45,582 nt of DNA from Putridiphycobacter roseus (GTDB lineage: Bacteria; Bacteroidota; Bacteroidia; Flavobacteriales_D; Crocinitomicaceae): the NCBI RefSeq assembly GCF_003234935.1, contig NZ_QKSB01000007.1:164272-209853 (forward strand). The letters are read 5' to 3'. A program made the position numbers and the translations under genes. The notes below the pieces were generated by a model. It was not told the DNA's origin. It saw only the letters and a program-made list of their open reading frames with translations, and did no database searches. This document shows positions 1 to 7,247 of this stretch, one piece after another. Numbering within the stretch: position 1 is the stretch's first letter; each line of letters begins with the position of its first letter.

Positions 1-207
1 ATTTTCATTCAAGTTAATTTTGAAATCCTCTTTTTTCATACCTGGGGAAGCCAAGGCTAAACTGAAGCCGTTTTCGTTCTCCTTAATGTTTACTGCGGGC
101 TCATTTATTCCTCTTTGAACGGCAGTTTGAGGCGTTAATACGTTGTTTTCAAATAAGTCGTTCCAAATTGCTGGAAAAAAAGGGTTTGTTTTTTTAGTTA
201 ATGTCAT
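1..207 (-). CDS. Small heat-shock protein Hsp20, N-terminal part
   Basis: This is the first 69 codons of a minus-strand gene that runs off the left edge. It starts MTLTKKTNPFFPAIWNDLFE and continues with an acidic stretch ending in PGMKKEDFKINL. The pattern of an aromatic N-terminal arm followed by 'VNIKENENGFSLALASPGM' and 'KKEDFKI' is that of the start of an alpha-crystallin domain in bacterial Hsp20 (IbpA-like) chaperones, which hold unfolding proteins in the cytoplasm. The usual length is about 140-150 residues, so roughly half is missing. It is transcribed divergently from the lipoprotein gene at 463. Family assignment is fairly sure; the individual gene name is not. Confidence 0.85.
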   Translation of the reverse strand, partial: MTLTKKTNPFFPAIWNDLFENNVLTPQTAVQRGINEPAVNIKENENGFSLALASPGMKKEDFKINLNEN

Positions 208-308
208 TGTCTTGTGTTTTTAGTTAAACTTTTTACAATTAACCTCTCTTCAATTTCAGTACCAAAGCATTTTTTAGTTCAAAAAGTCAGTTTCAGACAA
301 TTAAACAC

Positions 309-352
309 GACAAAATGGCAGTAAGGCTAGTCCTTTACAGACAAAAAGTCTG
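309..352. promoter_or_regulatory. Candidate control motifs upstream of hsp20
   Basis: Within the divergent 255-bp gap lie a GACAAAATGGCA motif (309-320, read TGCCATTTTGTC towards hsp20) and a perfect 5-bp dyad CAGAC-AAAAA-GTCTG (338-352). Position and symmetry suggest regulator sites for the heat-shock gene, but no known regulator is identified and the call is speculative. Confidence 0.2.
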
Positions 353-431
353 CATATTGTTGTTTAGTACATTTCAGTTTATATAGAATAAGCTTTAACA
401 ACTGTTAACAAGTCAGTTAGGAATATTTGTA

Positions 432-439
432 TACTTTTG
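432..439 (+). promoter_or_regulatory. Bacteroidota -7 box for lipoprotein gene
   Basis: TACTTTTG matches the Bacteroidota TAnnTTTG -7 consensus exactly and sits 23 bp before the ATG at 463. No convincing TTTG -33 element is seen at the normal 17-19 bp spacing. Confidence 0.45.
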
Positions 440-462
440 CTTCATCTCTAAATATTAGGATT

Positions 463-894
463 ATGAATAAAATGTTACTGTATTCCACTGTGTTATTGGT
501 TTTTTCTGCTTGTCAAAAAATTGATAATTACGATCAATTAGATTTGTTAACCGATAAGGAATGGGCGCTGACTAGTATTTCAGAAAATGGAATTGAAATT
601 GCGGATTCTTGTGAATTAGATAACAGTATTTTATTCAGTAAAGACGGGAAGGTTTCCAATCAATTTGGGGCAATTAATTGTAATGAGGAGTACGGTTTTG
701 ATGAATGGAAATTTGCGCAAGAGTATAGTCTCATTAAGTTAAAATTTAAAATCGCAGGTAAGGGACTCAATGGTGGAGTGGGGATAGAACGAAGAGAAGT
801 ACTTGAATTAAGTGAAAATAGGTTATTACTTAAAGAAAATGTAGCATCCCAAGTTCAAGGAATGCCAAAAATATATACTTACCAATACCAATAA
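463..894 (+). CDS. Small lipoprotein, lipocalin-like
   Basis: A 143-residue protein with a lipoprotein signal: MNKMLLYSTVLLVFSAC, where the cysteine at residue 17 in FSAC is the lipidation site. I chose the ATG at 463 because an upstream TTG at 427 would overlap the -7 box and place extra residues before the signal. The mature part has one 'W-x-L-T-S-I-x-E-N-G' stretch, an internal Cys pair (around residues 50 and 73) and alternating hydrophobic strands. This resembles the short lipocalin-like lipoproteins common in Bacteroidota, but no specific family is certain. Likely anchored in the inner leaflet of the outer membrane or in the periplasm. It stands alone between a divergent chaperone gene and a convergent esterase. 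Confidence 0.7.
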   Translation: MNKMLLYSTVLLVFSACQKIDNYDQLDLLTDKEWALTSISENGIEIADSCELDNSILFSKDGKVSNQFGAINCNEEYGFDEWKFAQEYSLIKLKFKIAGKGLNGGVGIERREVLELSENRLLLKENVASQVQGMPKIYTYQYQ

Positions 895-1019
895 TTAGTT
901 TTTTAAACCAATGGCTTTGTGCTGCAGTAAATCATAGATTAGTTGAAAGCTTGGGTTTCGTGCAACCTTTTATAGGTTCTTTTTACACGAAATGAATGAA
1001 AACAAATGAATAGGAGCAT

Positions 1020-1067
1020 AAATACTTTCATGGGGTCAAATTTCCCATGTAGTAAATAAAAGTATTT
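1020..1067. terminator. Two-part hairpin between convergent genes
   Basis: An outer arm pair AAATACTTT (1020-1028) / AAAGTATTT (1059-1067) encloses an inner pair CATGGG (1029-1034) / CCCATG (1044-1049). It lies between the lipoprotein gene and the convergent esterase gene and may end transcription from both sides. There is no long T run, so this is tentative. Confidence 0.35.
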
Positions 1068-1088
1068 AATTATCTTTAATTTAACTGA

Positions 1089-3323
1089 TTAATTCTTAAT
1101 AAATGGAATTGTAGTTGTTTCATTTGAAGACTTGATTTTTATAAAATAATTCCCCTCGGGTAATGCAGAAATGTCTGCTGGAATTGTAATGTTTGATCGA
1201 ATCATTTTTCCATCAATACCAATCAAGTCAATTCGCTCAATTTCTGCCGCCGTTTTTATGTTAATCCAATTTGTAGCTGGGTTTGGAAATAATTGAATAG
1301 TGGTTGCTACTGTTTTTGAAAGTCCTACTAAATTCGCAACACCTACAATTAACTCATCACTTGCTGTACAACCTAAACTGTCTTCTCCAGTTAAAGTAAC
1401 ATAGTGAATGCCTACGCCCAAGTCTGCAGCTGCTATGGTAAGAATATCATCCGTACTTCCATCTTGCCAATACCAATTGTTTAAGTGTGATGGTACGTTA
1501 AATGTAATACTGTCTAAAATGTCAATGATGGTATCGTTACCTAATGAAAATTCATAATCAGAAACATATACTGTCGCAGGGTATTTACCAGAATTACAAG
1601 TGCCGTATGAGGTATTAGCATAAGAATAACGGAAATCACAATTTAAGTCTCTTGGGAAATAATTATTGGTGAAATTATAACTGATGCCACTACCTGTAAA
1701 AATAGAGAGTTGTGCATTGCTTCTAGTTTTTGAACTCGACATTGACAAGTATCCCAACTTACTATTGGCGTTGGTCATTTGAAAATAAAATCCAATGGTA
1801 TCATTTGCCATTGCATTAAATGTTGGCAATTTAAAGTAGGTAAGTGCTAAACTATCAGTTACCATTGCGGTACTTGTGGTAAGTAAAGTCCAACTACTTG
1901 CATTGTTTTCATGACCTAAATAACTTCCTAATTTGTAATATATGTCAACAGATTCTTGACCGGTATTTAGGATTTTTAAACCTACACTGTCCAAAATTAA
2001 ATCGGCATTAGGCATCATGTTTAGCATTGCACCATTGAAATTAATATTCGAAGTTTGCGTTGTTCCCAAATTTCCTCCGTAAAACAATGGTCCTCGCACT
2101 GATTCAACATACCAAGTTTGACTGGCAGAGATGAATGGTGTTTGAAAAACGTTTCCAGAATGTATTGCTGTGTTAGCGCTACTATTTTGGTACCATTGCA
2201 CTGAGTCCCCCAGAATAGCAGGAACTGCCAATAATCCCATACCTGGATCACATAAGGTATCCAACAATAAAAGAGGGCTAGGGCGTCCCGTTGTGCTGAT
2301 AAATAAGGAAAGGGTGTCATTGCCAATTGTGGTATCATTAAAAGCAACTGAATTCGCAAATACATGGTAGTTTCCTGCTTGAAAAGTGTTGATGTAAAAA
2401 TTGAAGGTATCAATTGCACAAGCAGCAATTGGCATAATGGGAAGTGTTTGCGTGTTTGTTAATCCAGTATTAAGGTGTTGGACCGACAAATTTAAAATTC
2501 CGTTTAAAGTATCTAAAATTCCATGGTTGGCAATAACCACTTGTATATAATCACTAGAGTCTCCGCAATTGGACACAAACTCATGGATAAATGAATTTAC
2601 ACTGTAGTCTACTGTGCTACTCGCACTATATAAATAATCTAAAATATTTGCCAACTTTACACGGGCCAATAACACTGCATGTGCTGTGTCGTTAATATGT
2701 ACCCCATCTCCCGAATTGTAGACAGGATCTATGGTATGGTCAGCTAAAGCAAATCCTGTCCAAAAATCAATGGTAAATGGATCAAATATGGATGTTATTG
2801 AGTCTTTTAATTCATATTGTAGGTTCAGTTTATTGGTGTCTGAAAAATTTCTGGGTTGCGTCGTACATATCCAAATGGGTACATTATTGAGGTTCGACAA
2901 TTGAAAAATACTGTCCAAATTGTACATTTGTTCTGCGTAATTATAGCCTCCAGCAACGTCATTTGAAGGCATGTTGACGATAATAGCGTCTGGGTTTAAA
3001 GCCAATGCTGCAGTAATGTTTTTGTTTACATCTGGACTTGGTCTTCCTGCTGGTTGAATAAATCCGGTTGGCATTATTTTATAAGTATTGTATCCACCTA
3101 CAGCTAAGTTAACCACTTCATTGTTCGGATTGATGCTCTCTAAATAGTTTCTATAACGATTTACCCATGCACTGTCAGAATTGGATACTCCAGCACCCGC
3201 TGCGGTAGATGATCCGAGGACAACAATTTTATAAGACTCTAGTTGTGCGCAAGGATTATTTTGACTATGGCCGACAAATATGAAAAAATGAACGAAAAAA
3301 AAATAGGATAAATATTTAATCAT
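1089..3323 (-). CDS. SGNH/GDSL-type hydrolase with T9SS sorting domain
   Basis: A 744-residue secreted esterase-like protein. The start at 3323 gives a clean signal peptide (MIKYLSYFFFVHFFIFVGHS, cut near residue 21); an upstream GTG at 3350 would only add residues before it. The SGNH blocks are visible: nucleophile region VVLGSSTAAG (Ser in GSST, 37-40), Gly in block II (GGYNT, 76-80), Asn in block III (PSNDVAGG, N121) and the Asp-His pair in GDGVHIN (D206, H209). The middle 400 residues are beta-rich, with strings such as PSPLLLLDTLCDPG typical of Bacteroidota surface proteins. The last 80 residues (QLFPNPATNWINI ... GNYFIKI) form a type A T9SS C-terminal domain, so it is exported across the outer membrane and probably surface-anchored. 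The substrate is unknown; carbohydrate or lipid esters are the usual ones. Confidence 0.9.
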   Translation of the reverse strand: MIKYLSYFFFVHFFIFVGHSQNNPCAQLESYKIVVLGSSTAAGAGVSNSDSAWVNRYRNYLESINPNNEVVNLAVGGYNTYKIMPTGFIQPAGRPSPDVNKNITAALALNPDAIIVNMPSNDVAGGYNYAEQMYNLDSIFQLSNLNNVPIWICTTQPRNFSDTNKLNLQYELKDSITSIFDPFTIDFWTGFALADHTIDPVYNSGDGVHINDTAHAVLLARVKLANILDYLYSASSTVDYSVNSFIHEFVSNCGDSSDYIQVVIANHGILDTLNGILNLSVQHLNTGLTNTQTLPIMPIAACAIDTFNFYINTFQAGNYHVFANSVAFNDTTIGNDTLSLFISTTGRPSPLLLLDTLCDPGMGLLAVPAILGDSVQWYQNSSANTAIHSGNVFQTPFISASQTWYVESVRGPLFYGGNLGTTQTSNINFNGAMLNMMPNADLILDSVGLKILNTGQESVDIYYKLGSYLGHENNASSWTLLTTSTAMVTDSLALTYFKLPTFNAMANDTIGFYFQMTNANSKLGYLSMSSSKTRSNAQLSIFTGSGISYNFTNNYFPRDLNCDFRYSYANTSYGTCNSGKYPATVYVSDYEFSLGNDTIIDILDSITFNVPSHLNNWYWQDGSTDDILTIAAADLGVGIHYVTLTGEDSLGCTASDELIVGVANLVGLSKTVATTIQLFPNPATNWINIKTAAEIERIDLIGIDGKMIRSNITIPADISALPEGNYFIKIKSSNETTTIPFIKN

Positions 3324-3445
3324 ATTGGGTGTTTTTGGATTTATTAGCACCTTTTTTAAAGGAGGTTTTAAATATACACATAATTTATATGACCTTTGAA
3401 GGGTGAAAATTAGAACCTCGCTTTTACTATCCTATTATTTTCTCT

Positions 3446-3453
3446 TATCTTCG
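3446..3453 (+). promoter_or_regulatory. Possible -7 box for yicC-gmk-nadD
   Basis: TATCTTCG differs from TAnnTTTG by one base and lies 17 bp before the yicC ATG. A TTTT at 3422-3425 is the nearest -33 candidate, at 20 bp spacing. Confidence 0.3.
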
Positions 3454-3470
3454 TATAAAATATAAGATTC

Positions 3471-4343
3471 ATGTTGCAATCAATGACTGGTTTTGGTAAA
3501 GCCACAGCCAACTTTAAAAATAAAAAAATTACAGTTGAAATTAAATCACTGAATTCAAAAAACTTAGACCTTTTTGTACGTATACCACATATTTACAAGT
3601 CAAAAGAAATTGAATTGAGAAAATTAATTGGCGACCAATTGGACCGTGGAAAAGTAGAGTGTATTATTAATATTGAGTCTAACGGAGAGAAAAGCAATAC
3701 GGTGATTAATAAAGCCGTAGTTGCAAATTATTACGAGCAATTGACTGCCATTAAATCAGCCTTGAATTTGAAGGATGACAACCTTTTGGAAATCATTACC
3801 AAAATGCCTGATGTTTTTTCAACAGCCGAAGAAGAAGTAGATGAAGGAGAATGGCAAGCCTTATATGATTTAACGAAGATAGCTTTGGTTAATTTGGTTG
3901 ATTTCAGATTGCAAGAAGGTAAATTATTAGCGGATGAATTTAGCATGAGAATTTCAAATATTGAAAGTTCATTTAATGCAGTCCCAAATTTTGAAGCCGC
4001 GAGAATAGATGGGATTAAAGAAAGAATTGAAAGTAATTTAGAGGAGTTTGTTGGATTGGCTAAAGTGGATAAAAACCGCTTTGAACAAGAGTTGATTTAT
4101 TACATAGAAAAAATCGATATTGCTGAAGAGAAATTAAGACTAAATGGTCATTTAAATTACTTCAGAGAAATCTTAGCAGAACCTAAATCACAAGGAAAAA
4201 AATTAGGATTTATCGTACAAGAAATTGGCAGAGAAATTAATACTTTAGGTTCTAAATCCTACCATGCAGAAATGCAAAAGTTGGTGGTGGAAATGAAAGA
4301 TGAACTTGAAAAAATTAAAGAGCAAATTTTAAATACACTTTAA
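3471..4343 (+). CDS. yicC: YicC family endoribonuclease
   Basis: A 290-residue protein, full length for the family. The N-terminus MLQSMTGFGKA, followed by 'VEIKSLNSKNLDL' and 'RIP', is the YicC signature. The C-terminal part (LRLNGHLNYFREIL, GKKLGFIVQEIGREINTLGSKS) is the highly conserved DUF1732 tail with the acidic residues proposed for the active site. YicC proteins are reported endoribonucleases that act on RNA in the cytoplasm; their physiological target in Bacteroidota is not known. The gene is first in a tight operon: gmk starts on the next base after its stop. Confidence 0.93.
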   Translation: MLQSMTGFGKATANFKNKKITVEIKSLNSKNLDLFVRIPHIYKSKEIELRKLIGDQLDRGKVECIINIESNGEKSNTVINKAVVANYYEQLTAIKSALNLKDDNLLEIITKMPDVFSTAEEEVDEGEWQALYDLTKIALVNLVDFRLQEGKLLADEFSMRISNIESSFNAVPNFEAARIDGIKERIESNLEEFVGLAKVDKNRFEQELIYYIEKIDIAEEKLRLNGHLNYFREILAEPKSQGKKLGFIVQEIGREINTLGSKSYHAEMQKLVVEMKDELEKIKEQILNTL

Positions 4344-4952
4344 ATGAATACATCTGGACATATAGAAAAACCATTTTGGGGTGATTTACCAGGTAAATGT
4401 ATCATATTTTCAGCCCCCAGTGGTGCTGGAAAGACCACGATTGTAAAATATTTATTGAGACAAATACCAAATCTTAGCTTTTCCATCTCGGCGGCAAGTC
4501 GGCAGCCTAGAGGAAAGGAAGAGAGTGGCGTAGATTATCATTTTTTTACTGTAGCTCAATTTAAGGAGCGTATTGAAAAAAAGGAATTTGTGGAATGGGA
4601 AGAAGTCTATACCAATAACTTTTATGGGACTTTAAAATCGGAAGTATTAAAGGCCTGGAAAAATAACAAAATTGTCGTTTTTGATGTAGATGCCTTAGGT
4701 GGAAAAAACCTTAAAAGTATTTTTGGTGAACGCTCCATCTCTATTTTTATCAAACCACCTTCATTATTTGTATTGGAGCAAAGGTTAAAAAATAGAGGGA
4801 CCGAAACACCGGAACAAATTAAGATGCGATTGGATAAAGCCAACGAGGAAATTGCACATGCAGACGATTTTGATTATACCTTATTAAATGATAATTTAGA
4901 ACATGCTTGTGCAGAAATTAAAGTAATTATTCAAGATTTTATACAAACTTAA
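4344..4952 (+). CDS. gmk: Guanylate kinase
   Basis: A 202-residue P-loop kinase that converts GMP and ATP to GDP and ADP in the cytoplasm. The Walker A loop is FSAPSGAGKTTIV (about residues 23-35). The GMP-binding region SAASRQPRGKEESGVDYHF and 'EWEEVYTNNFYGTLKSEV' follow, and the lid and base-binding part 'FIKPPSLFVLEQRLKNRGTE' is intact. An extra 15-residue N-terminal leader (MNTSGHIEKPFWGDL) precedes the normal start of the fold; no later ATG would keep the P-loop intact. It sits directly after yicC and overlaps nadD by one base (TAATG), so the three are translationally coupled. Confidence 0.95.
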   Translation: MNTSGHIEKPFWGDLPGKCIIFSAPSGAGKTTIVKYLLRQIPNLSFSISAASRQPRGKEESGVDYHFFTVAQFKERIEKKEFVEWEEVYTNNFYGTLKSEVLKAWKNNKIVVFDVDALGGKNLKSIFGERSISIFIKPPSLFVLEQRLKNRGTETPEQIKMRLDKANEEIAHADDFDYTLLNDNLEHACAEIKVIIQDFIQT

Positions 4953-5614
4953 TGAGTGATTTAGTTAGTGATTTAATCCATTCCTTTGTACCTGACCGAG
5001 AAAAGTCGGGTAAGGTAATAGGACTATTTTTCGGGTCTTTTAACCCCATTCATATTGGTCATTTAATTTTGGCCAATCACTTTGTAAATACTAACGAATT
5101 GGATGAGGTATGGTTTGTGGTTTCACCGCAAAACCCACATAAATCTAAAGCTTCTTTACTGGATGAAAAACACCGATTGGCTATGGTGAAAGAGGCTATA
5201 GATGATAACCTTAAATTAAAGGCTTCAGATATAGAATTTGACCTGCCGATACCTTCTTATACTATTGATACTTTAGCTTATTTAAAAGAAAAACATCCAA
5301 CTTATCAATTCGCTTTAATTATGGGGGAGGATAATTTAAGGTCTTTTCATAAATGGAAGAATTTTGATGTGATTCTAGAGAAATATCCCATTTTTATTTA
5401 TCCACGGGTCTATACCGTTCAAGAATTGGCAAAGACAGAGGCTTTGAAAGAAAATGAACTTTTAAAGCATCCACACGTTCAAATGGTAGATGCGCCATTA
5501 ATGAAAATTTCTTCAAGCTTTATTCGTCGCGCCATTCAAAATAAAAAAAGCATTCAGTATTTGGTTACCGAACCAGTTCGAAAATATTTGGATGAAATGA
5601 ATTTTTATCGATAA
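4952..5614 (+). CDS. nadD: Nicotinate-nucleotide adenylyltransferase
   Basis: A 220-residue enzyme that adenylylates nicotinate mononucleotide to deamido-NAD, the penultimate step of NAD synthesis. Seen: nucleotidyltransferase motif GLFFGSFNPIHIGHLILA (GSFNPIHIGH near residue 27), 'VSPQNPHK', the 'GEDNL' and 'FHKWKNFD' motifs, and the C-terminal ISSSFIRRAI (the ISSTxxR signature). It begins with about 20 residues before the usual start. It is the last gene of yicC-gmk-nadD. Its last 10 bases overlap the end of a minus-strand gene remnant. Confidence 0.95.
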   Translation: MSDLVSDLIHSFVPDREKSGKVIGLFFGSFNPIHIGHLILANHFVNTNELDEVWFVVSPQNPHKSKASLLDEKHRLAMVKEAIDDNLKLKASDIEFDLPIPSYTIDTLAYLKEKHPTYQFALIMGEDNLRSFHKWKNFDVILEKYPIFIYPRVYTVQELAKTEALKENELLKHPHVQMVDAPLMKISSSFIRRAIQNKKSIQYLVTEPVRKYLDEMNFYR

Positions 5615-5704
5615 GTCCATCCAATAGTAAACATGTTTGACTCTTCCGTATGGCGCATAGAGGAAAGTATATGGGTGTCTAGGTATGTACTCAGGATGCA
5701 CTTT
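5605..5704 (-). pseudogene. Remnant of an outer-membrane protein C-terminus
   Basis: On the minus strand, one frame reads VHPEYIPRHPYTFLYAPYGR, and a second frame, entered near 5631-5640, ends MFTIGWTYR followed by a stop at 5605-5607. Joined by one frameshift, this resembles the last 30 residues of a Bacteroidota outer-membrane beta-barrel (aromatic-rich, ending in an aromatic residue plus Arg). Everything upstream is missing: the coding part stops exactly where the inverted-repeat element at 5705 begins. No function can be assigned. It is inferred from composition and motif only, and both frames are open for some distance, so chance cannot be excluded. Confidence 0.35.
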
Positions 5705-5916
5705 TGTTCTCGATACATTTTTAATTCAAACTGCCGTTTTCATTAAGAACACTCGAACGGACAACCCAAAACAACAATCCGTTCGAGAAGTGCCTATAAC
5801 GGTTTTCATGCAAAGGGAAACAAAGTGTCAGTTCGAGAGGTTTTTTAAAAGGTTGGTGTAGCGAATTCTTTTATAAAATTGCGCTGCACTAAACTTGTTG
5901 AAGTGTATCGAGAACA
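5705..5916. repeat. Inverted-repeat intergenic element
   Basis: A 212-bp element bounded by perfect 13-bp inverted arms, TGTTCTCGATACA (5705-5717) and TGTATCGAGAACA (5904-5916). Inside is a perfect 10-bp dyad CTCGAACGGA / TCCGTTCGAG (5752-5761 / 5778-5787, 16-nt loop) and a third GTTCGAG copy (5831-5837). Two near-direct repeats (CCGTTTTCAT, 5734-5743; CGGTTTTCATG, 5800-5810) also lie inside. The TTCTCGATAC and GTTCGAG words recall dispersed intergenic palindromes of flavobacterial genomes. It has no ORF and no clear target-site duplication. This may be a MITE or a structured-RNA repeat. Confidence 0.6.
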
Positions 5917-5976
5917 GTTTCGGCGAAAGTAGCCCGATAAAAACATCTACTTGTTAACAATAATAAACGCCCACGC

Positions 5977-6007
5977 TTTAAAAATTAACGCATTCTTATT
6001 ACTTTTA
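5977..6007 (+). promoter_or_regulatory. Possible promoter of enoyl-CoA hydratase gene
   Basis: TTTA (5977-5980), 19 bp, then TACTTTTA (6000-6007) is close to the TTTG-N17-19-TAnnTTTG pattern and ends 25 bp before the ATG. The rest of the 5917-6032 gap shows nothing else recognisable. Confidence 0.3.
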
Positions 6008-6032
6008 TAATTCCATTAAAATAAACCGACAA

Positions 6033-6812
6033 ATGAGTGAATCAAATATAATTATACAAGAAAATGGTCATGTTTTAACTGTTACCATTAACCGTCCAAA
6101 TCAATTAAATGCTTTAAATCGTGAAACGATTTTAGAATTACATGAGGCTTTAAAAAGTGCCAATCAAGACGAAAATATTGGTGTTGTTATTTTGACTGGA
6201 TCGGGTGAGAAAGCTTTTGTCGCTGGTGCAGATATAAAGGAATTTGCAAATTTTAAACCGAGTGAAGGTCAAGAATTATCCGCTTGGGGACATGAAATAT
6301 TATTTAATTATATAGAAGCTATGGATAAGCCAGTAATTGCTGCCATAAACGGTTTTGCTTTAGGGGGAGGTCTTGAATTGGCAATGGCTTCACATATTAG
6401 GGTTGCTTCAGATAATGCAAGAATGGGGTTACCAGAAGTTTCTCTAGGTGTAATTCCTGGTTACGGTGGAACCCAAAGATTGACGCAATTGGTAGGGAAA
6501 GGAAAAGCTTTCGAAATGATTGCTACTGCTGGAATGATAAATGCAGATGAAGCACTTCAATGGGGTTTGGTGAACCATGTCACTACGCCCGAGGAATTAA
6601 TCGCATTAGCAGAGAAAATTGCAGCTAAAATATTAAAGAACTCTCCAAATGCTATTGGCGCGGCCATTCGTGCTGTAAATGCTAACTTTAAAGATGGCCT
6701 AAATGGCTATGATAAAGAAATAGAAGAGTTTGGCAGATGTTTTGGTACTCCAGAATTTGTGGAAGGTACGACTGCATTTATGGAAAAAAGAAAAGCAGAA
6801 TTTAGGAAATAA
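6033..6812 (+). CDS. Enoyl-CoA hydratase (crotonase family)
   Basis: A 259-residue crotonase-fold enzyme, normal length. It adds water to trans-2-enoyl-CoA to give 3-hydroxyacyl-CoA in fatty acid or amino acid degradation. The oxyanion-hole loop AFVAGADIKEF (about 62-72) and the second loop GGGLELAMASHIRVA are present. Both glutamates used by true hydratases are there: the one in GGGLELA and the one in LPEVSLGVIPGYGGTQRL. That argues for hydratase activity and not only isomerase activity. The C-terminal GTPEFVEGTTAFMEKRKAEF is typical of short-chain (crotonyl-type) hydratases. It stands alone, flanked on both sides by decayed sequence. Confidence 0.9.
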   Translation: MSESNIIIQENGHVLTVTINRPNQLNALNRETILELHEALKSANQDENIGVVILTGSGEKAFVAGADIKEFANFKPSEGQELSAWGHEILFNYIEAMDKPVIAAINGFALGGGLELAMASHIRVASDNARMGLPEVSLGVIPGYGGTQRLTQLVGKGKAFEMIATAGMINADEALQWGLVNHVTTPEELIALAEKIAAKILKNSPNAIGAAIRAVNANFKDGLNGYDKEIEEFGRCFGTPEFVEGTTAFMEKRKAEFRK

Positions 6813-6828
6813 TTCTTTTAAGAATTAT
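6809..6828 (+). terminator. Palindrome at end of enoyl-CoA hydratase gene
   Basis: ATAATTCTT-TT-AAGAATTAT is a perfect 9-bp dyad starting at the stop codon. It could act as a weak terminator, but it is AT-rich and has no proper T tract. Confidence 0.25.
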
Positions 6829-6881
6829 TTCAAGCATCAAATATTCAAATTACAAATCTCAAAAAGTTCAAATATGGACGA

Positions 6882-7114
6882 ATGAGTAGCTTAAAAAAAA
6901 TTTCTTTGACTGATAAGAAACCATATGATTTAGAAGAGCGAACTTTTTTGTTTATAGCGTAAAAGTTAGCTGAAAATAGACGAAAGAAGCCATATTTTGG
7001 TTGAGATTAATAAATGACACAAATGATTTAAATAACCAAGAGCAGTTATTATACCTAATTCAAGAAGGAGAAGAAATGAAGAAAATATTGTCATCAATTA
7101 TTGAAAAAACATAA
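6882..7114 (+). pseudogene. Decayed four-helix-bundle protein gene
   Basis: Two fragments of one family lie in different frames. The first (6882-6962) reads MSSLKKISLTDKKPYDLEER and TFLFIA before a stop. The second (6986-7114) reads EAIFWLRLINDTNDL, then QLLYLIQEGEEMKKILSSII and EKT with its own stop. These match the beginning ('DLEERTFxFA') and end ('KEAxxxxWLxLIxxTN...LxxEAxELxKIL') of the small four-helix-bundle proteins related to those encoded in 23S rRNA intervening sequences, usually about 115-120 residues. The middle (roughly 50 residues) is deleted, and only 23 bp separate the fragments. The function of these proteins is unknown even when intact. This explains part of the 435-bp gap before the flippase; the remainder (7115-7247) shows nothing. 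Confidence 0.7.
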
Positions 7115-7247
7115 GTGGGTTAGGGAGAAGTGTTCAAATATTTTTTCACTTTTTTTGAATTTGAATATTGCGGATTGAGATTTGATTTTTTTGAGATTTT
7201 AGTATGAAAAATATGAAGTTATTTAACAAAGCGATTAAGTAGAAATT

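Noticed and set aside
2021..2428. 135-codon minus-strand ORF inside the esterase gene
   Set aside because: It lies wholly in another frame of the long SGNH gene and has no domain or signal.
5513..5701. 62-codon minus-strand ORF as a full gene
   Set aside because: It would overlap nadD by about 100 bases. Only the part beyond the nadD end looks protein-like, and it fits better as a frameshifted remnant.
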